Shown: positions 15,757 to 25,931, counted from the first letter of the stretch. The stretch: DNA of 64,000 nucleotides from Saprospiraceae bacterium (GCA_016787415.1 JAEUUT010000180.1:18421-82420); one strand, 5' to 3'. Notes: generated from the sequence alone by a model not told the origin. A program made the numbers and translations.

Positions 15757-18084
15757 ATGAAAAACGCTCTTGCATTTGCCCTGCTCTGCTGGGCCAGCCT
15801 TTCTCTTGCCCAAAGTGGCGCCAAATATACCATCAGCGGCACTGTTACGGACGCCGCTTCCGGCGAAACGCTCATCGGCGTAACGGTGCGCGCCGAAAAC
15901 GGAACCGGGGCAGTTTCCAATGAATATGGTTTTTATTCGCTCACGCTGGGCGAAGGCGCCCACACCGTCAGTTTTGCTTACCTGGGCTTCCTCGCCACGA
16001 CCCGCGAACTGGTTTTGCAGCAAAATCAAAAACTCGATATCGCCCTTTCCGACAACTCGACCTTGCTGGGAGAAATCGAAATCAAGGCCGAAAAACGGGA
16101 AGAACACGTGGAACGGGCGCTGATGGGCGTCGAAAAAATCAACATGGCAGAACTGAAATCCCTGCCGATGCTGCTAGGCGAACGCGATGTCCTAAAAACC
16201 ATCCAACTCCTGCCCGGCGTGAAATCGGCGGGTGAAGGCAATGCCGGTTTTTACGTCCGTGGCGGCGCAGCCGACCAAAACCTGATCCTGCTGGACGAAG
16301 CGCCGGTGTACAACGCGAGCCACCTGCTCGGCTTTTTCAGCACCTTCAATGCCGATGCCGTAAAAGATGCTACCCTGTACAAAGGCAGTATGCCGCCACA
16401 ATACGGAGGCCGTATTGCATCTGTGCTCGACATCAAAATGAACGATGGCAACAACCAGAAATATGAAGTCAGCGGCGGCATCGGGCTCATTTCAAGCAAA
16501 CTCAACCTGGAAGGCCCGATCCAGAAAGGCAAAGGTTCGTTTCTGGTAACTGCACGCCGCACCTACCTCGATTTGTTGCTGCTGACCTCGTCGGATTCTA
16601 TTAAAAAGTCCACCGTTTTGTATTTCTACGACCTGAATGCCAAGTTGAATTATCAAATCGACCGCCGCAACCGGATTTTTGTAAGCGGTTATTTCGGGCG
16701 CGATGTGCTGCGCTTTGGCAGCGGCTCGTTTGGCGTCAACTGGGGCAATGCAACGGCTACCTTGCGCTGGAATCATTTGTTCAGCGACCGGCTGTTTTCC
16801 AATACCTCGCTGATTTACAGCAACTACGACAACAATATCGCGATTCAATTCGGGGCCAATGATTTCAGGATTTCCTCGCGCATCAAGGATTTTAACCTGA
16901 AACAGGATTTCCAGTGGTATCCAAACAGCCGCAACACTATAAAATACGGGTTCCAAATCATCCACCACACCATTACGCCCAGCAGCGTAGATGCCAGTGA
17001 GGCATCCGACCTCGTGCGCAACAACGCCGCACAAAAAAGATACGGTCTGGAAAGCGCCGCTTTCATCAGCCACGAATGGCAGGCCGGCAAGCGCCTGAAC
17101 CTGACCTACGGCATTCGCGTATCCGATTTTGTCGTGCTGGGCGCTGGCGATTTTTATACCTACGATGCAGAGGGAAAAATCCTGACGACCACCACCTACA
17201 GCAATGGCGATGTGGTAAAAAACTACCTCGTGCCCGAACCCCGCATCACTGCCAGTTACCGCCTGACGGAGCGCAGTTCGATCAAGGCCGGTTACACGCG
17301 GAACGCTCAATACCTGCACCTGCTGTCCAACAGCACCGCCTCCAACCCGACCGACTTGTGGATGCCGACGACCAATAATGTAAAAGCGGAAATTGCCGAT
17401 CAGGTTGCCGTGGGCTGGTTCCGGAATTTCGGGGCAGAATCCGGGTACGAATTTTCGGTAGAAACCTATTACAAAAACATGCTGAACCAGATTGACTACC
17501 GCAATGGGGCAGAAATTCAGGGCAATGCCAACCCGGAAGCCGACCTGCTGTATGGTTCGGGCAGGGCCTACGGACTGGAACTGTTGCTGAAGAAAAAAAC
17601 AGGACGATTCAATGGCTGGATCAGTTACACCCTCGCCCGTACGGAGCGAAAAATACCGGGCATCAACAACGGGAATTATTACGCCGCCAAACAGGATCGC
17701 ACGCACGACCTGAGTGTGGTGGCCATGTACCAACTGACGCCGCGCTGGCAATTGAGCGCCAACTGGGTTTACTACACCGGCAACGCGGTTACTTTCCCCG
17801 GCGGCAAATACGAGGTAAACGGCTCGACCACCTACTACTACACGGAGCGCAACGGCCACCGCATGCCCGACTACCACCGGCTCGACGTGGGCGCTGTTTT
17901 TCAGGCGAAAAAAACCAAACGTTTCGAGTCGGAATGGGCCTTCTCTATCTACAATGTGTACGGCCGAAAAAATGCCTACACCATTATGTTCCGCGATTCG
18001 GAAACGCATCCAGGTACTACTGAAGCCGTAAAAACATCCTTGTTCAGCATCGTCCCGAGCGTATCGTGGAATTTCAGATTTTAA
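15757..18084 (+). CDS. TonB-dependent outer-membrane receptor with carboxypeptidase-regulatory-like N-terminus
   Basis: A 775-residue protein. Signal peptide about 1-19 (ending SLSLAQS). Residues 24-105 form the transthyretin-like extension (YTISGTVTDAASGETLIGVTVRAE...GFYSLTL). The plug is at about 120-225 with RDVLKTIQLLPGVKS, GFYVRGGAADQNLILLDEAPVYN and YKGSMPPQYGGRIASVLDI. The rest is the beta-barrel, ending in an aromatic strand VPSVSWNFRF. The DUF4249 lipoprotein gene follows directly, the usual partner of this receptor class. The pair should import a TonB-energised substrate that is not identifiable from sequence. Confidence 0.92.
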   Translation: MKNALAFALLCWASLSLAQSGAKYTISGTVTDAASGETLIGVTVRAENGTGAVSNEYGFYSLTLGEGAHTVSFAYLGFLATTRELVLQQNQKLDIALSDNSTLLGEIEIKAEKREEHVERALMGVEKINMAELKSLPMLLGERDVLKTIQLLPGVKSAGEGNAGFYVRGGAADQNLILLDEAPVYNASHLLGFFSTFNADAVKDATLYKGSMPPQYGGRIASVLDIKMNDGNNQKYEVSGGIGLISSKLNLEGPIQKGKGSFLVTARRTYLDLLLLTSSDSIKKSTVLYFYDLNAKLNYQIDRRNRIFVSGYFGRDVLRFGSGSFGVNWGNATATLRWNHLFSDRLFSNTSLIYSNYDNNIAIQFGANDFRISSRIKDFNLKQDFQWYPNSRNTIKYGFQIIHHTITPSSVDASEASDLVRNNAAQKRYGLESAAFISHEWQAGKRLNLTYGIRVSDFVVLGAGDFYTYDAEGKILTTTTYSNGDVVKNYLVPEPRITASYRLTERSSIKAGYTRNAQYLHLLSNSTASNPTDLWMPTTNNVKAEIADQVAVGWFRNFGAESGYEFSVETYYKNMLNQIDYRNGAEIQGNANPEADLLYGSGRAYGLELLLKKKTGRFNGWISYTLARTERKIPGINNGNYYAAKQDRTHDLSVVAMYQLTPRWQLSANWVYYTGNAVTFPGGKYEVNGSTTYYYTERNGHRMPDYHRLDVGAVFQAKKTKRFESEWAFSIYNVYGRKNAYTIMFRDSETHPGTTEAVKTSLFSIVPSVSWNFRF

Positions 18085-18125
18085 TGCAATCACTTCATTT
18101 TCAAGCACTCACACAAACATTCATC

Positions 18126-18929
18126 ATGAAATACTTTTTGAAACCCTGTCTTTTCCTGGCCCTGCCTGTTCTGTTGCTGTTTTCCTGCGATCAGGAAGAA
18201 ATTATCGAACTGGATTTGAGCGGCGCGCCAGCCCAGTATGTTATTGAAGGCCGCGTGACGGATGAAGCCGTACCATTTCAGGTGCGCATCAGCCGAACGG
18301 TGGATGTGTATCATTCCAATGATTTTCCTGCTGTGCGCAGCGCTGTGGTCACCATCAGCGACGATTCTGGCCAGGTAGACACCTTGCTGGAAACCACCCC
18401 GGGTGTTTATGAAACCGCCGACGCTATCCCGGGCGTGTCGGGGCGCACCTACACCTTGCAGGTTTGGGTGGAGGGGCGCTATTTTGTGGCACATTCCACC
18501 ATGCCTGCGCTGGTACCTTTCACAGACCTGCGGGCGATACCCTTGCCATTTGGCGGAACGAATACGCTGGTGATGACGCCTGTTTTTAACGATCCTGCCG
18601 GTCTGGGCAACAACTACCAGTTTGTACAAAGCAACAATGGCGTACGCCTGCCGAATATTTTTGTAGCCGATGACCGGAATACTGATGGTTCTCAGGTCAG
18701 TACATTGCTGATCGCTCCGGAAATGGAAACCAAACGAGGAGATACTGTTTTAGTGGAAATGCGCAACATCGACCGTGCTACCTACAAATACTTCGTAGCA
18801 CTGGATGCTTCCAATGGAAACGGCCCGAACGCCAGTGTGCCTGCCAATCCGGATAATAACTTTGAAGGGGCTTGTCTTGGTTACTTTTCGGCGTATACGG
18901 TGCAGCGAAAGAGCGTGGTAGTGGAGTAG
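18126..18929 (+). CDS. DUF4249 family lipoprotein
   Basis: The start at 18126 (MKYFLKPCLF) gives a 267-residue protein with a lipobox ending LLLFSCDQ (Cys about 21). The following E-I-I-E-L-D-L segment, Y-V-I-E-G-R-V-T-D-E, VRISRTVDVY and a V-x-I-S-D-D-S-G strand are typical of DUF4249 proteins, which accompany carboxypeptidase-regulatory-like TonB receptors. It is probably anchored at the outer membrane next to the upstream receptor. It is shorter than many members, and the final residues KSVVVE show no barrel or sorting signature. Intergenic distance to the receptor is 41 bp. Confidence 0.82.
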   Translation: MKYFLKPCLFLALPVLLLFSCDQEEIIELDLSGAPAQYVIEGRVTDEAVPFQVRISRTVDVYHSNDFPAVRSAVVTISDDSGQVDTLLETTPGVYETADAIPGVSGRTYTLQVWVEGRYFVAHSTMPALVPFTDLRAIPLPFGGTNTLVMTPVFNDPAGLGNNYQFVQSNNGVRLPNIFVADDRNTDGSQVSTLLIAPEMETKRGDTVLVEMRNIDRATYKYFVALDASNGNGPNASVPANPDNNFEGACLGYFSAYTVQRKSVVVE

Positions 18930-19014
18930 AATGATGCGGTTTTGCTACGCTTTATAACGCAGGGCAAACAAAAAATCATTTTTTTAAAGCCTTGTCAGGT
19001 CATCCTCTCCCTTC

Positions 19015-20331
19015 CTATTTCGCGCGAGCGGCGCTGGAAGCATACTTGCGATACAGTTTTTTCCGTCCAATGAAGGTCACATACTGAATGAAGTTAAACT
19101 CCAGGTGGTCGAACATCACTTTTTCCCCTTCGTCGGTTTTCAGGTTCAATCCGGGCACGTAGCGCAGGTTGGTGCGCAGCAACGATGTGCCGGTTTGAGT
19201 AAGCCTTATATCCCAGCCAAATGCAATACCAATAGAAGGTTGGAGTTTTTTTGCAGTCTGTATACCGTTTTCTTCCAGGTTGAGATATTCCACCGAAACC
19301 ATGGGGCCGGCAAAAGGCACAAACCCGTGGTAGTCAAACAGGAATTTGCAGGCTTCAATTCCCGCTGTAAGCCTTTGCATACGCAGTTGCGCATCAAATG
19401 CGCGCACCTTGAAAAACATCGGGCGCGCAGTAAAGCCCACATGCAGGTCGGGTTTGGAAAAATAACGCCCGAATGTCAGGTCAGGCATCAGGAAAGAACT
19501 CAGCGAGGTGTTGGCGAGGTATGGATATTTTTGTTTCAACAATGACGACTTCGACATTTGCAAGGCCGCAGACGGACCAATACCCCAATACCAGGCGTCC
19601 AGCCGTTTGTTTTCCTTCAGGATATGGTACATGATGTTTTGCTGCTGTACGCCACGAGGTGTACCCATGCCAACATCCGTGTCCATGTACCGCAGGATGC
19701 CCAAAGTGAACCCGAAGGGCTGCATGTCGATTTGGGCTTGTTGTGTGGGTAATTCATAGTAATTGAACGATCTTTTGGTGTAGACGCGCAGACCTGCTGT
19801 GAACAAATAGTGGCGTGTGGCGTACGTCACACCTGCTTGTGGCGGAGCAATAAAACGCTCAAATATTGCAGCGCCGTGTTCGGTCTCATTGCCCTTGGCT
19901 TTGTATCTGAATGAAAAAGGTTGGAAACCGAAACCAATATAAGGCCGAAGGCGGCCTGGGCGCAGCGCCCAGGGATAAATTTTCATACCGGTTTCGACGC
20001 CTTCGGTGTGGCGCAGACGCGTGGAGAAATCCGTTTTTTGCTGAAAATTTATTCCCAAGGGGAAGGTGACATAAAAATCTGTATGGCCCCAGAAATGAAG
20101 CCCGCCGATGGTAAACCTCGGTTGCATCCCCATGCCAAATGAACGTTCGGAGCCCTGCATCGTGCTACGGCCTCCGGAAGCGCATAACACATCACCGCCG
20201 AGGGTCAACTGCGCAAACCGAAGGCTTTTGTTGAGTTCTTGATAGTTGTAAATGCTGTCGATGGTCGCTTGTGCGCTGGAAGAGGCAACTAAGAGCAATG
20301 TAATAGCAAGGAAAAAAACAGCCCGTTTCAT
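19015..20331 (-). CDS. Predicted outer-membrane beta-barrel protein of unknown function
   Basis: The start at 20331 (MKRAVFFLAITLLL) gives 438 residues with a signal peptide ending SSSAQA. The rest alternates short amphipathic strands and aromatic residues (for example GGLHFWGHTDFYVTFPLG, RPYIGFGFQPFSF, HYLFTAGLRVY), consistent with a large barrel. No named family is recognised. It converges with the DUF4249 gene and is separated from the LytTR gene upstream by about 150 bp. Confidence 0.6.
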   Translation of the reverse strand: MKRAVFFLAITLLLVASSSAQATIDSIYNYQELNKSLRFAQLTLGGDVLCASGGRSTMQGSERSFGMGMQPRFTIGGLHFWGHTDFYVTFPLGINFQQKTDFSTRLRHTEGVETGMKIYPWALRPGRLRPYIGFGFQPFSFRYKAKGNETEHGAAIFERFIAPPQAGVTYATRHYLFTAGLRVYTKRSFNYYELPTQQAQIDMQPFGFTLGILRYMDTDVGMGTPRGVQQQNIMYHILKENKRLDAWYWGIGPSAALQMSKSSLLKQKYPYLANTSLSSFLMPDLTFGRYFSKPDLHVGFTARPMFFKVRAFDAQLRMQRLTAGIEACKFLFDYHGFVPFAGPMVSVEYLNLEENGIQTAKKLQPSIGIAFGWDIRLTQTGTSLLRTNLRYVPGLNLKTDEGEKVMFDHLEFNFIQYVTFIGRKKLYRKYASSAARAK

Positions 20332-20483
20332 AAATCGAATAAGTGTAGGAAATGAAGGAACGGGACAAAAATATCGTGCGCTTCGGGCTATGGGCACCTC
20401 GAAGGGATGTAGCGCAGGTTTTTGGGATATTCGTCAAAAAAACGGGATAAATGGCATATTATGGGACGTTTGACAAGGTGAAA

Positions 20484-21380
20484 TCAGGCGGAAAGCGCTT
20501 TAAAACCAGCCAGTACAGCCGGCCCGTATTGGCGTGCCACGGGTACTTCCATGTTGAAATGGCGCAATGCCAGGCGGTATCCTTGCGCATTGCCCGACAC
20601 GTGTTCGACGTGGCGCAGATTTACAATATAACTTCTGTGGCACCTGAGAATGGCGGGATGGCGGCCAATCTGGTCTTCAAAGCGTTTCATGGATCCCCGC
20701 AACAGTTGTTTTTGCACCTGACCGTTATTGAGCCACACAAAACTGGAGTAGTTATCGGCACTTTCGATAAAGAGCAGGGCAGAGGCCTCAACAACCAGGG
20801 TGTCTTTTTCATTTTCAGCATAAAAAATGAGGCTTTCTATACGGGAAGGCGACAGAAGCGCTGGCGCACGCTGAGCATGTTGCAATTGGTCTTCCATCAC
20901 GGCCGCCTCTTTTTGGCTGAGCGCCAGATACCGCCCGTGCCGCAACAAAACGCCTGCTGTGATCGGGAATATGGCAACCATAGCCACAATAAGGAGCCAT
21001 GCCATCAGTGCTGCCAGTGACATGCTTGAAATGCCCACCAGATTGCTATACAGCATGTTTCCAAGGGCAATCAATATCAATACAACGATATATTGCCCTA
21101 TTTCACGCCAGATGTTCCAGTTTTTTTCAAGTTTAAATTTACCCAGCCAGGCAAACAACAGGCCATGTACCAGTGTTGGCCCAAGGAATGAAACGACTCC
21201 AAACCCTGCCAGAAACAGGTTTTTATACGGCGCTTCCCACTGTGCCGTGCCAAAAGGCTGAAATACAATCAGAAATAGGGCAACAAATACGCCTACGGCG
21301 ACATTTTGCAGTATTTTCTGTGCAAAATCGCCCCCGAAAGGATAGGGTTGCCGAAGAAATATGGCTAGTTTTTTAAGCAT
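20484..21380 (-). CDS. LytTR-type transcriptional regulator with membrane-spanning N-terminus
   Basis: The start at 21380 (MLKKLAIF) gives 298 residues. Four hydrophobic segments occupy about residues 28-150 (ILQNVAVGVFVALFLIVF, FLAGFGVVSFLGPTL, YIVVLILIALGNML, ALMAWLLIVAMVAIF). A short linker leads to a LytTR DNA-binding domain at about 200-290: ALLFIESADNYSSFVWL, RGSMKRFEDQI, ILRCHRSYIVNL. There is no receiver domain, so this is a membrane-bound one-component regulator. It is divergent from the TonB receptor at 21470 with about 90 bp between them, so the receptor is a likely target. The CHRSY motif is intact. Confidence 0.88.
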   Translation of the reverse strand: MLKKLAIFLRQPYPFGGDFAQKILQNVAVGVFVALFLIVFQPFGTAQWEAPYKNLFLAGFGVVSFLGPTLVHGLLFAWLGKFKLEKNWNIWREIGQYIVVLILIALGNMLYSNLVGISSMSLAALMAWLLIVAMVAIFPITAGVLLRHGRYLALSQKEAAVMEDQLQHAQRAPALLSPSRIESLIFYAENEKDTLVVEASALLFIESADNYSSFVWLNNGQVQKQLLRGSMKRFEDQIGRHPAILRCHRSYIVNLRHVEHVSGNAQGYRLALRHFNMEVPVARQYGPAVLAGFKALSA

Positions 21381-21469
21381 GCATGTCCCGTTTGGCAGGC
21401 AAACATAACCATTCTGTAAACTTACAATCCCTACATTTACCCATTCAATCACCTATATCCTCGCTTTTA

Positions 21470-23806
21470 ATGCCTGCCCACCGTCTCCTGTCGCTCCTGT
21501 TGTTCATCGCCTGCTTCTGCCTTCCCCTGTCGGCCCAATCCATCCGCGGAGTAGTACTCGACAAAATCACCTCGGCGCCCATGATCGGAGCTACAGTCGA
21601 CATCCCCTCGCTTGACCCGCCGCGCGGCGCCACCTGCGATACCATCGGCGCATTTGTAATCCGCGACCTGCCCGCCGGGCGATACAATGTGCGGATCAGG
21701 TACCCTGGCTACGAAACTGAAGGCGCGCCGGATGTGCTCGTATCCAATGGCAAGGACGCCGAATTGCTCGTCGAACTGGAAGAAACCACTCAGGCGGTGC
21801 AGACCGTGACGGTCAGCGGTACAAAAAAGGACAAATCCGTCAACAAACTCGCCAAACTCAGCGCCATCGCCCTCAACCCCGAAGCCGTTTCGCGCTACAG
21901 CAGCGGCCGTTGCAATATTGCCCGTATGGCGTCCAATTTTGCCGGAATAGGTGCTACCGACGATTTTCAAAACCAGATTGTGGTGCGCGGCAATACGCCT
22001 ACCGCCTTGCTGTGGCGACTCGAAGGCGTACCCATTCCGAGTCCTGGCCACCTGAAAACCTTTGGAAATACAGGCGGCGGTTTCAACGCCCTGAACCCCA
22101 ACCTGCTGGGCCAGTCCGACTTCCTCACCGGCGCATTTCCGGCCGAATATGGCAATACCATAGCAGGCGTCATGGACCTGGGTTTTCGGGGTGGCAACAA
22201 GGAACGCTACGAAGGTATGGCGCAAATAGGCGCCTGGAGCGGCGTGGAGGCCGCCGTAGAAGGGCCTTTGCTCAAAAAATGGAACGGCTCGTTCATGGTC
22301 GGATACCGCTATTCCTTTATCGACCTCCTGCACCACCTGGGACTGGATGTGGCGGGCCGCTACGCACCGCAATACCAGGATTTGAACTGGAAAATGGATT
22401 TCAATAAAGGCCGACAACGGCTGGTACTCTTCGGCCTCGCCGGCAAAAGCCATGTGTTTGTGAGCGGCCCCGATGAAGAAGTGGAAAAGGCCTATACCGA
22501 CCCGTCCGACAATTTTAATGTGTATGGGAAATTGTCGACCACCGGCCTTCGATACCAGGTGATGCTCGATTCGGTGTCGTACCTGCGCACCATCGTTTCA
22601 TTCAGCACCAGCGACATCGACGATAAAAGTTACACGCGCTTCGATGCGCAGCAGCCATTTGTGCTCACTTCTTCCGACCAGAACCACGAACGAACGGGGC
22701 GCCTTTCCAGCATCTGGCAACGGCGCCAAACCAAACGCCTCACGCTCCGCGGGGGCGTACTGGTGCAGGCCAATGGACTGGATTCCCGGCTGGATGCACT
22801 CGACGAAAGCCAGCGATTCGTCACCGCGCGCCACTTCAACGACCGGCTTTGGCTGCTGGAAGGTTTTGCACAAATGCAGTACAAAGTCAAAAAACGGTAC
22901 TCCGTCAATGTCGGGCTACACGCGCAACACCTGCCGTTCAATGGTAAAAGCATCCTGGAACCGCGTACAGCCCTGAAACTTAAACTGCCCGACGACAATG
23001 ACCTGGTATTTGCCTACGGATACCATTCGCAAACGCCTTTGTTGCAAGCGCTGTTGTTTGCAGACTCGACAGGCGCAATGGTCAACCGCAACCTCGATTT
23101 TATTCGCAGCCATCAGGGTGGCATTGCCTGGACCAAAAAATGGCCCTCTTTTTGGAACTCCAGGGTAGAAGCCTATTACCAATGGCAAAGCCGTGTGCCG
23201 GTACAGCGCGTTTCGAGCGGCTATTCCCAGGCCAATGCGGGCGCCTCGTATTATTCAGACCAGCCTGCTCCTTTGGTAAGCGAAGGCAATGGCGTCAATT
23301 ATGGCCTCGAACTGACGCTGAGTCGCCGCTACAACAACGGCTTTTATTCCATACTGACGGGTTCACTTTTTAACTCCTGCTACCGGGGCAGCGATGGCAT
23401 CTGGCGCAACACGGCTTTCAATACCGGCTATATTCTGAACGTACTGGCAGGAAAGGAAATCAGGCTCGGCCACAAAACAGTGCTCACCCTCGATGGAAAG
23501 TTCAGCACCTCGGGCGGCCGTTGGTACACCCCGATCGACCTGTCGCGCAGCATCGCAGCCGGGCAGGAACTGGAAGACGACAACAGGCCGTTTTCGCTTC
23601 AATACCCGGCATTTTTGAGGCTGGATGGGAAAGTAGGGGTTCGGTACAACACCCGGCGGTTTACGCACACCTTGTTTCTCGACGTGACGAATGTGACCAA
23701 TCGTCAGAATGTGTATGCTTACCGGTATTTCAGAAACGATGATTTTGTCCGCACGCAATACCAGTTGGGACTGACGCCGGATTTTGTATATCGGGTGCAG
23801 TTTTAA
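21470..23806 (+). CDS. TonB-dependent outer-membrane receptor
   Basis: The start at 21470 (MPAHRLLSLLL) gives 778 residues and a signal peptide ending LPLSAQS; the longer frame has no signal. Residues 23-105 form a carboxypeptidase-regulatory-like domain (IRGVVLDKITSAPMIGATVDI...GAFVIRDLPAGRYNVRIRY). The plug begins near 130 and contains NQIVVRGNTPTALLWRLEGVPIP and GAFPAEYGNTIAGVMDLGFR. The barrel ends YQLGLTPDFVYRVQF with a terminal Phe. It is the only gene facing the LytTR regulator, which suggests regulated expression. The substrate is unknown; no SusD-like or DUF4249 partner is adjacent. Confidence 0.9.
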   Translation: MPAHRLLSLLLFIACFCLPLSAQSIRGVVLDKITSAPMIGATVDIPSLDPPRGATCDTIGAFVIRDLPAGRYNVRIRYPGYETEGAPDVLVSNGKDAELLVELEETTQAVQTVTVSGTKKDKSVNKLAKLSAIALNPEAVSRYSSGRCNIARMASNFAGIGATDDFQNQIVVRGNTPTALLWRLEGVPIPSPGHLKTFGNTGGGFNALNPNLLGQSDFLTGAFPAEYGNTIAGVMDLGFRGGNKERYEGMAQIGAWSGVEAAVEGPLLKKWNGSFMVGYRYSFIDLLHHLGLDVAGRYAPQYQDLNWKMDFNKGRQRLVLFGLAGKSHVFVSGPDEEVEKAYTDPSDNFNVYGKLSTTGLRYQVMLDSVSYLRTIVSFSTSDIDDKSYTRFDAQQPFVLTSSDQNHERTGRLSSIWQRRQTKRLTLRGGVLVQANGLDSRLDALDESQRFVTARHFNDRLWLLEGFAQMQYKVKKRYSVNVGLHAQHLPFNGKSILEPRTALKLKLPDDNDLVFAYGYHSQTPLLQALLFADSTGAMVNRNLDFIRSHQGGIAWTKKWPSFWNSRVEAYYQWQSRVPVQRVSSGYSQANAGASYYSDQPAPLVSEGNGVNYGLELTLSRRYNNGFYSILTGSLFNSCYRGSDGIWRNTAFNTGYILNVLAGKEIRLGHKTVLTLDGKFSTSGGRWYTPIDLSRSIAAGQELEDDNRPFSLQYPAFLRLDGKVGVRYNTRRFTHTLFLDVTNVTNRQNVYAYRYFRNDDFVRTQYQLGLTPDFVYRVQF

Positions 23807-23919
23807 CATGATCGTGTGACTTCATCACCCCGACAATACCCTGTCCCCTAACCTGAAGGTTTTACATTTCCCTTACATCCTTTTACACGCCACAAGCCCT
23901 GCCCTGTGCTGCGCGCCGA

Positions 23920-23927
23920 TACATTTG
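23920..23927 (+). promoter_or_regulatory. Bacteroidota -7 box candidate (TACATTTG)
   Basis: Exact match to TAnnTTTG, 33 bp upstream of the ATG at 23961. No clear -33 TTG was seen at the expected distance. Confidence 0.45.
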
Positions 23928-23960
23928 TTGCATTGTTTCACCTTATCAAATTACAATGCC

Positions 23961-25049
23961 ATGCGCAACTATGTATTTCCCGTGCTCTTCTTGTCCATCG
24001 TTTTACTTTGTTGCCAGCAGATTCCGGGCATCGAACAGCCGCTGGAGTCTGGCCTGCATTCGGGCGGCACAAATAAAACGGAAAAAAGCCAGTCTGCAAC
24101 GGCTACTGCCGACCCCAAAATCGTCATCCGCTCGCTTGACGGCGGGCAAACCTGGGAGAATGTGAGTGCCGGGATTCCCAAAGGCGTGCCGGCCGGTCAT
24201 ATTCTCGCGCAGGGCCAGGAGGTATTGCTGGCAGGCAACGGCCTATACCGCTTACGCAGCAATGACCCGGCCGCCCGTTGGGAAAAGGATTTTTTCTGGA
24301 AAGACCAGATTACCGGTATTTTTCCGGGCAAAAAGGGGCCGTATTATTGCAATTTTGGCAGCGGGTTTTATCGGGAAATACCCCATACCGGCGTCTGGTT
24401 ACCGATGCATGAAAACCTGCCCGATCCCTTCGTACGCGCGGTACTGGAAACATCGGATGGCGTTCTGTTTGCAGGCTGCAACAGCGGCATTTACAAATCG
24501 GACAACGACGGAAAAGACTGGAAACAGGTTTTTGAAGGTGAAATCATGCTGAATTTCGAAGAAGTCGACGGTATGCTATTTTGTGGCGGTTTTAAAGGTT
24601 TGCTGCGCTCCAAAGACGGCGGCGAACACTGGGAACGTGTGCTGACTGAAGACGCGCCTGTGCGCAGAATCGACCACAACAGCCATCGACTGCTGGCTTT
24701 GTCCAACGACACCCGCCCCTGGGAAGAAGCCCTGGCCGACAAGGATAACATGGTAAACACCCTTCGCTTTTCGGAAGACGGCGGTGTTACCTGGCAACGG
24801 ATGGATGGCGCTTTGCGCAGCCTGCGTTTTACGCACAGGGTACAAAGGGTTATTTCACCGTCGTGGATCATCAACGATATTCAGCAATCGGGTAAATACC
24901 TGTTTTGCAGCATGGATGCAGGCATTTTTCGCTCCTCCGATCAAGGCAAATCCTGGCAATTGGTGTATGAAGCCGATGTGCCCAACTGGTCGGCATACAT
25001 GACCGTGTGTGATGGTGTTATTTATGCTGTGCTGAGCGCCGGTTGCTAA
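23961..25049 (+). CDS. Lipoprotein with BNR/Asp-box-like beta-propeller repeats
   Basis: The start at 23961 (MRNYVFPVLF) gives 362 residues with a lipobox (VLLCCQQ, Cys about 15-16). At least five Asp-box-like motifs follow: S-L-D-G-G-Q-T-W-E, S-D-N-D-G-K-D-W-K, S-K-D-G-G-E-H-W-E, S-E-D-G-G-V-T-W-Q and S-S-D-Q-G-K-S-W-Q. This matches sialidase/sortilin-type six-bladed propellers and YCF48-like proteins. The catalytic residues of sialidases are not recognisable, so a binding or scaffold role is as likely as an enzymatic one. The next gene, a CPBP protease, starts 141 bp downstream. Confidence 0.75.
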   Translation: MRNYVFPVLFLSIVLLCCQQIPGIEQPLESGLHSGGTNKTEKSQSATATADPKIVIRSLDGGQTWENVSAGIPKGVPAGHILAQGQEVLLAGNGLYRLRSNDPAARWEKDFFWKDQITGIFPGKKGPYYCNFGSGFYREIPHTGVWLPMHENLPDPFVRAVLETSDGVLFAGCNSGIYKSDNDGKDWKQVFEGEIMLNFEEVDGMLFCGGFKGLLRSKDGGEHWERVLTEDAPVRRIDHNSHRLLALSNDTRPWEEALADKDNMVNTLRFSEDGGVTWQRMDGALRSLRFTHRVQRVISPSWIINDIQQSGKYLFCSMDAGIFRSSDQGKSWQLVYEADVPNWSAYMTVCDGVIYAVLSAGC

Positions 25050-25190
25050 ACGCTAGATGCCTGAGACCTGCCTGGTCAATGCTGGTACTGCCCAGCAGGA
25101 ACATTTTGATCAGTCAGAATAATATATCTGGTCGGAGCATGGTCGCTGTGCATGCGTACATTTACAGCACAAACGATATTATCCCTTGCC

Positions 25191-25931
25191 ATGCTCCACC
25201 CAGTCTTTCAAAAACACGTGACTTTCAACTGGTTGCTCGGCCTGTCGCTGATCCTGATTTTCAGTATATCGAGGTTTGCAGCCGTGGTATATGGCCTGCA
25301 AAGCGGCAACAACCTGTACCTGACGACCCTTTTTGCGCTGATGATCGCACTGCCTTTTGTACTGCTGTCGGCAGCGGGCAGGCGGCGCTTGAAAATTCAG
25401 CGTTCGAGTGGTTGGTTACCGCTTTTGTATTCGCTGCTGATCGGCATGGGCATCAGCACGATCATATATGCCCTGGGCCAATGGCTCTATGGGCAGGAAA
25501 TATCCAACTGGTACCGGTACATCGGAGAATCCTATCCGATCAAGATTGCAGCCCTTTCGGAAGCGGACAAACGCATTTATTTCATCGTGTTCATCCTGAT
25601 CGGCATCAGTTTCAGCCCTTTTGGCGAAGAACTGTTGTACCGCGGGGTGATACACGGCGCTTTTGAGCAGCAATGGGGCGAGCGCAGGGCAGCGATGGTC
25701 GACAGCGCGGCTTTCGCGCTGGTACACCTGGCGCATTTCGGCCTGATATACCACCTGGACGCCTGGTATTTTTACCCTGTTCCGGCATTGTTGTGGATGC
25801 TGTGCATGTACGCCACTGGCTTGTTGTTTAATTATTGCAAAAACCTGTGCGGCTCCATCTGGGGCGCGGTGGTTTGTCATATGGGGTTTAATGTGGCTAT
25901 GACGTATCTGATATTTTACTGGATTTTTTAG
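25191..25931 (+). CDS. CPBP family intramembrane glutamic protease (Abi/CAAX type)
   Basis: The start at 25191 is preferred over 25152 because a TACATTTA promoter-like box lies between the two. The product is 246 residues with about seven transmembrane helices. The three family motifs are present: EE-x-x-x-R as E146-E147-L-L-Y-R151, the F-A-L-V-H motif with H179 (and H182), and H230-x-x-x-N234 near the C-terminus. Members cleave within the membrane and act in prenyl-protein processing, bacteriocin self-protection or envelope stress. The role here is open. Confidence 0.88.
   Translation: MLHPVFQKHVTFNWLLGLSLILIFSISRFAAVVYGLQSGNNLYLTTLFALMIALPFVLLSAAGRRRLKIQRSSGWLPLLYSLLIGMGISTIIYALGQWLYGQEISNWYRYIGESYPIKIAALSEADKRIYFIVFILIGISFSPFGEELLYRGVIHGAFEQQWGERRAAMVDSAAFALVHLAHFGLIYHLDAWYFYPVPALLWMLCMYATGLLFNYCKNLCGSIWGAVVCHMGFNVAMTYLIFYWIF

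Noticed and set aside
16492..18108. 538-aa minus-strand ORF opposite the first TonB receptor
   Set aside because: Shadow of a GC-rich coding frame; no start context, no domain pattern, while the plus strand matches a receptor end to end.
18930..19014. Palindrome between the DUF4249 and beta-barrel genes
   Set aside because: Only weak complementarity (aaaatca/tgatttt-type) is visible; unlike the other convergent gaps there is no long inverted repeat.
21467..22453. 328-aa minus-strand ORF opposite the second receptor
   Set aside because: Shadow frame with no recognisable domain; the plus-strand signal peptide and plug are clear.
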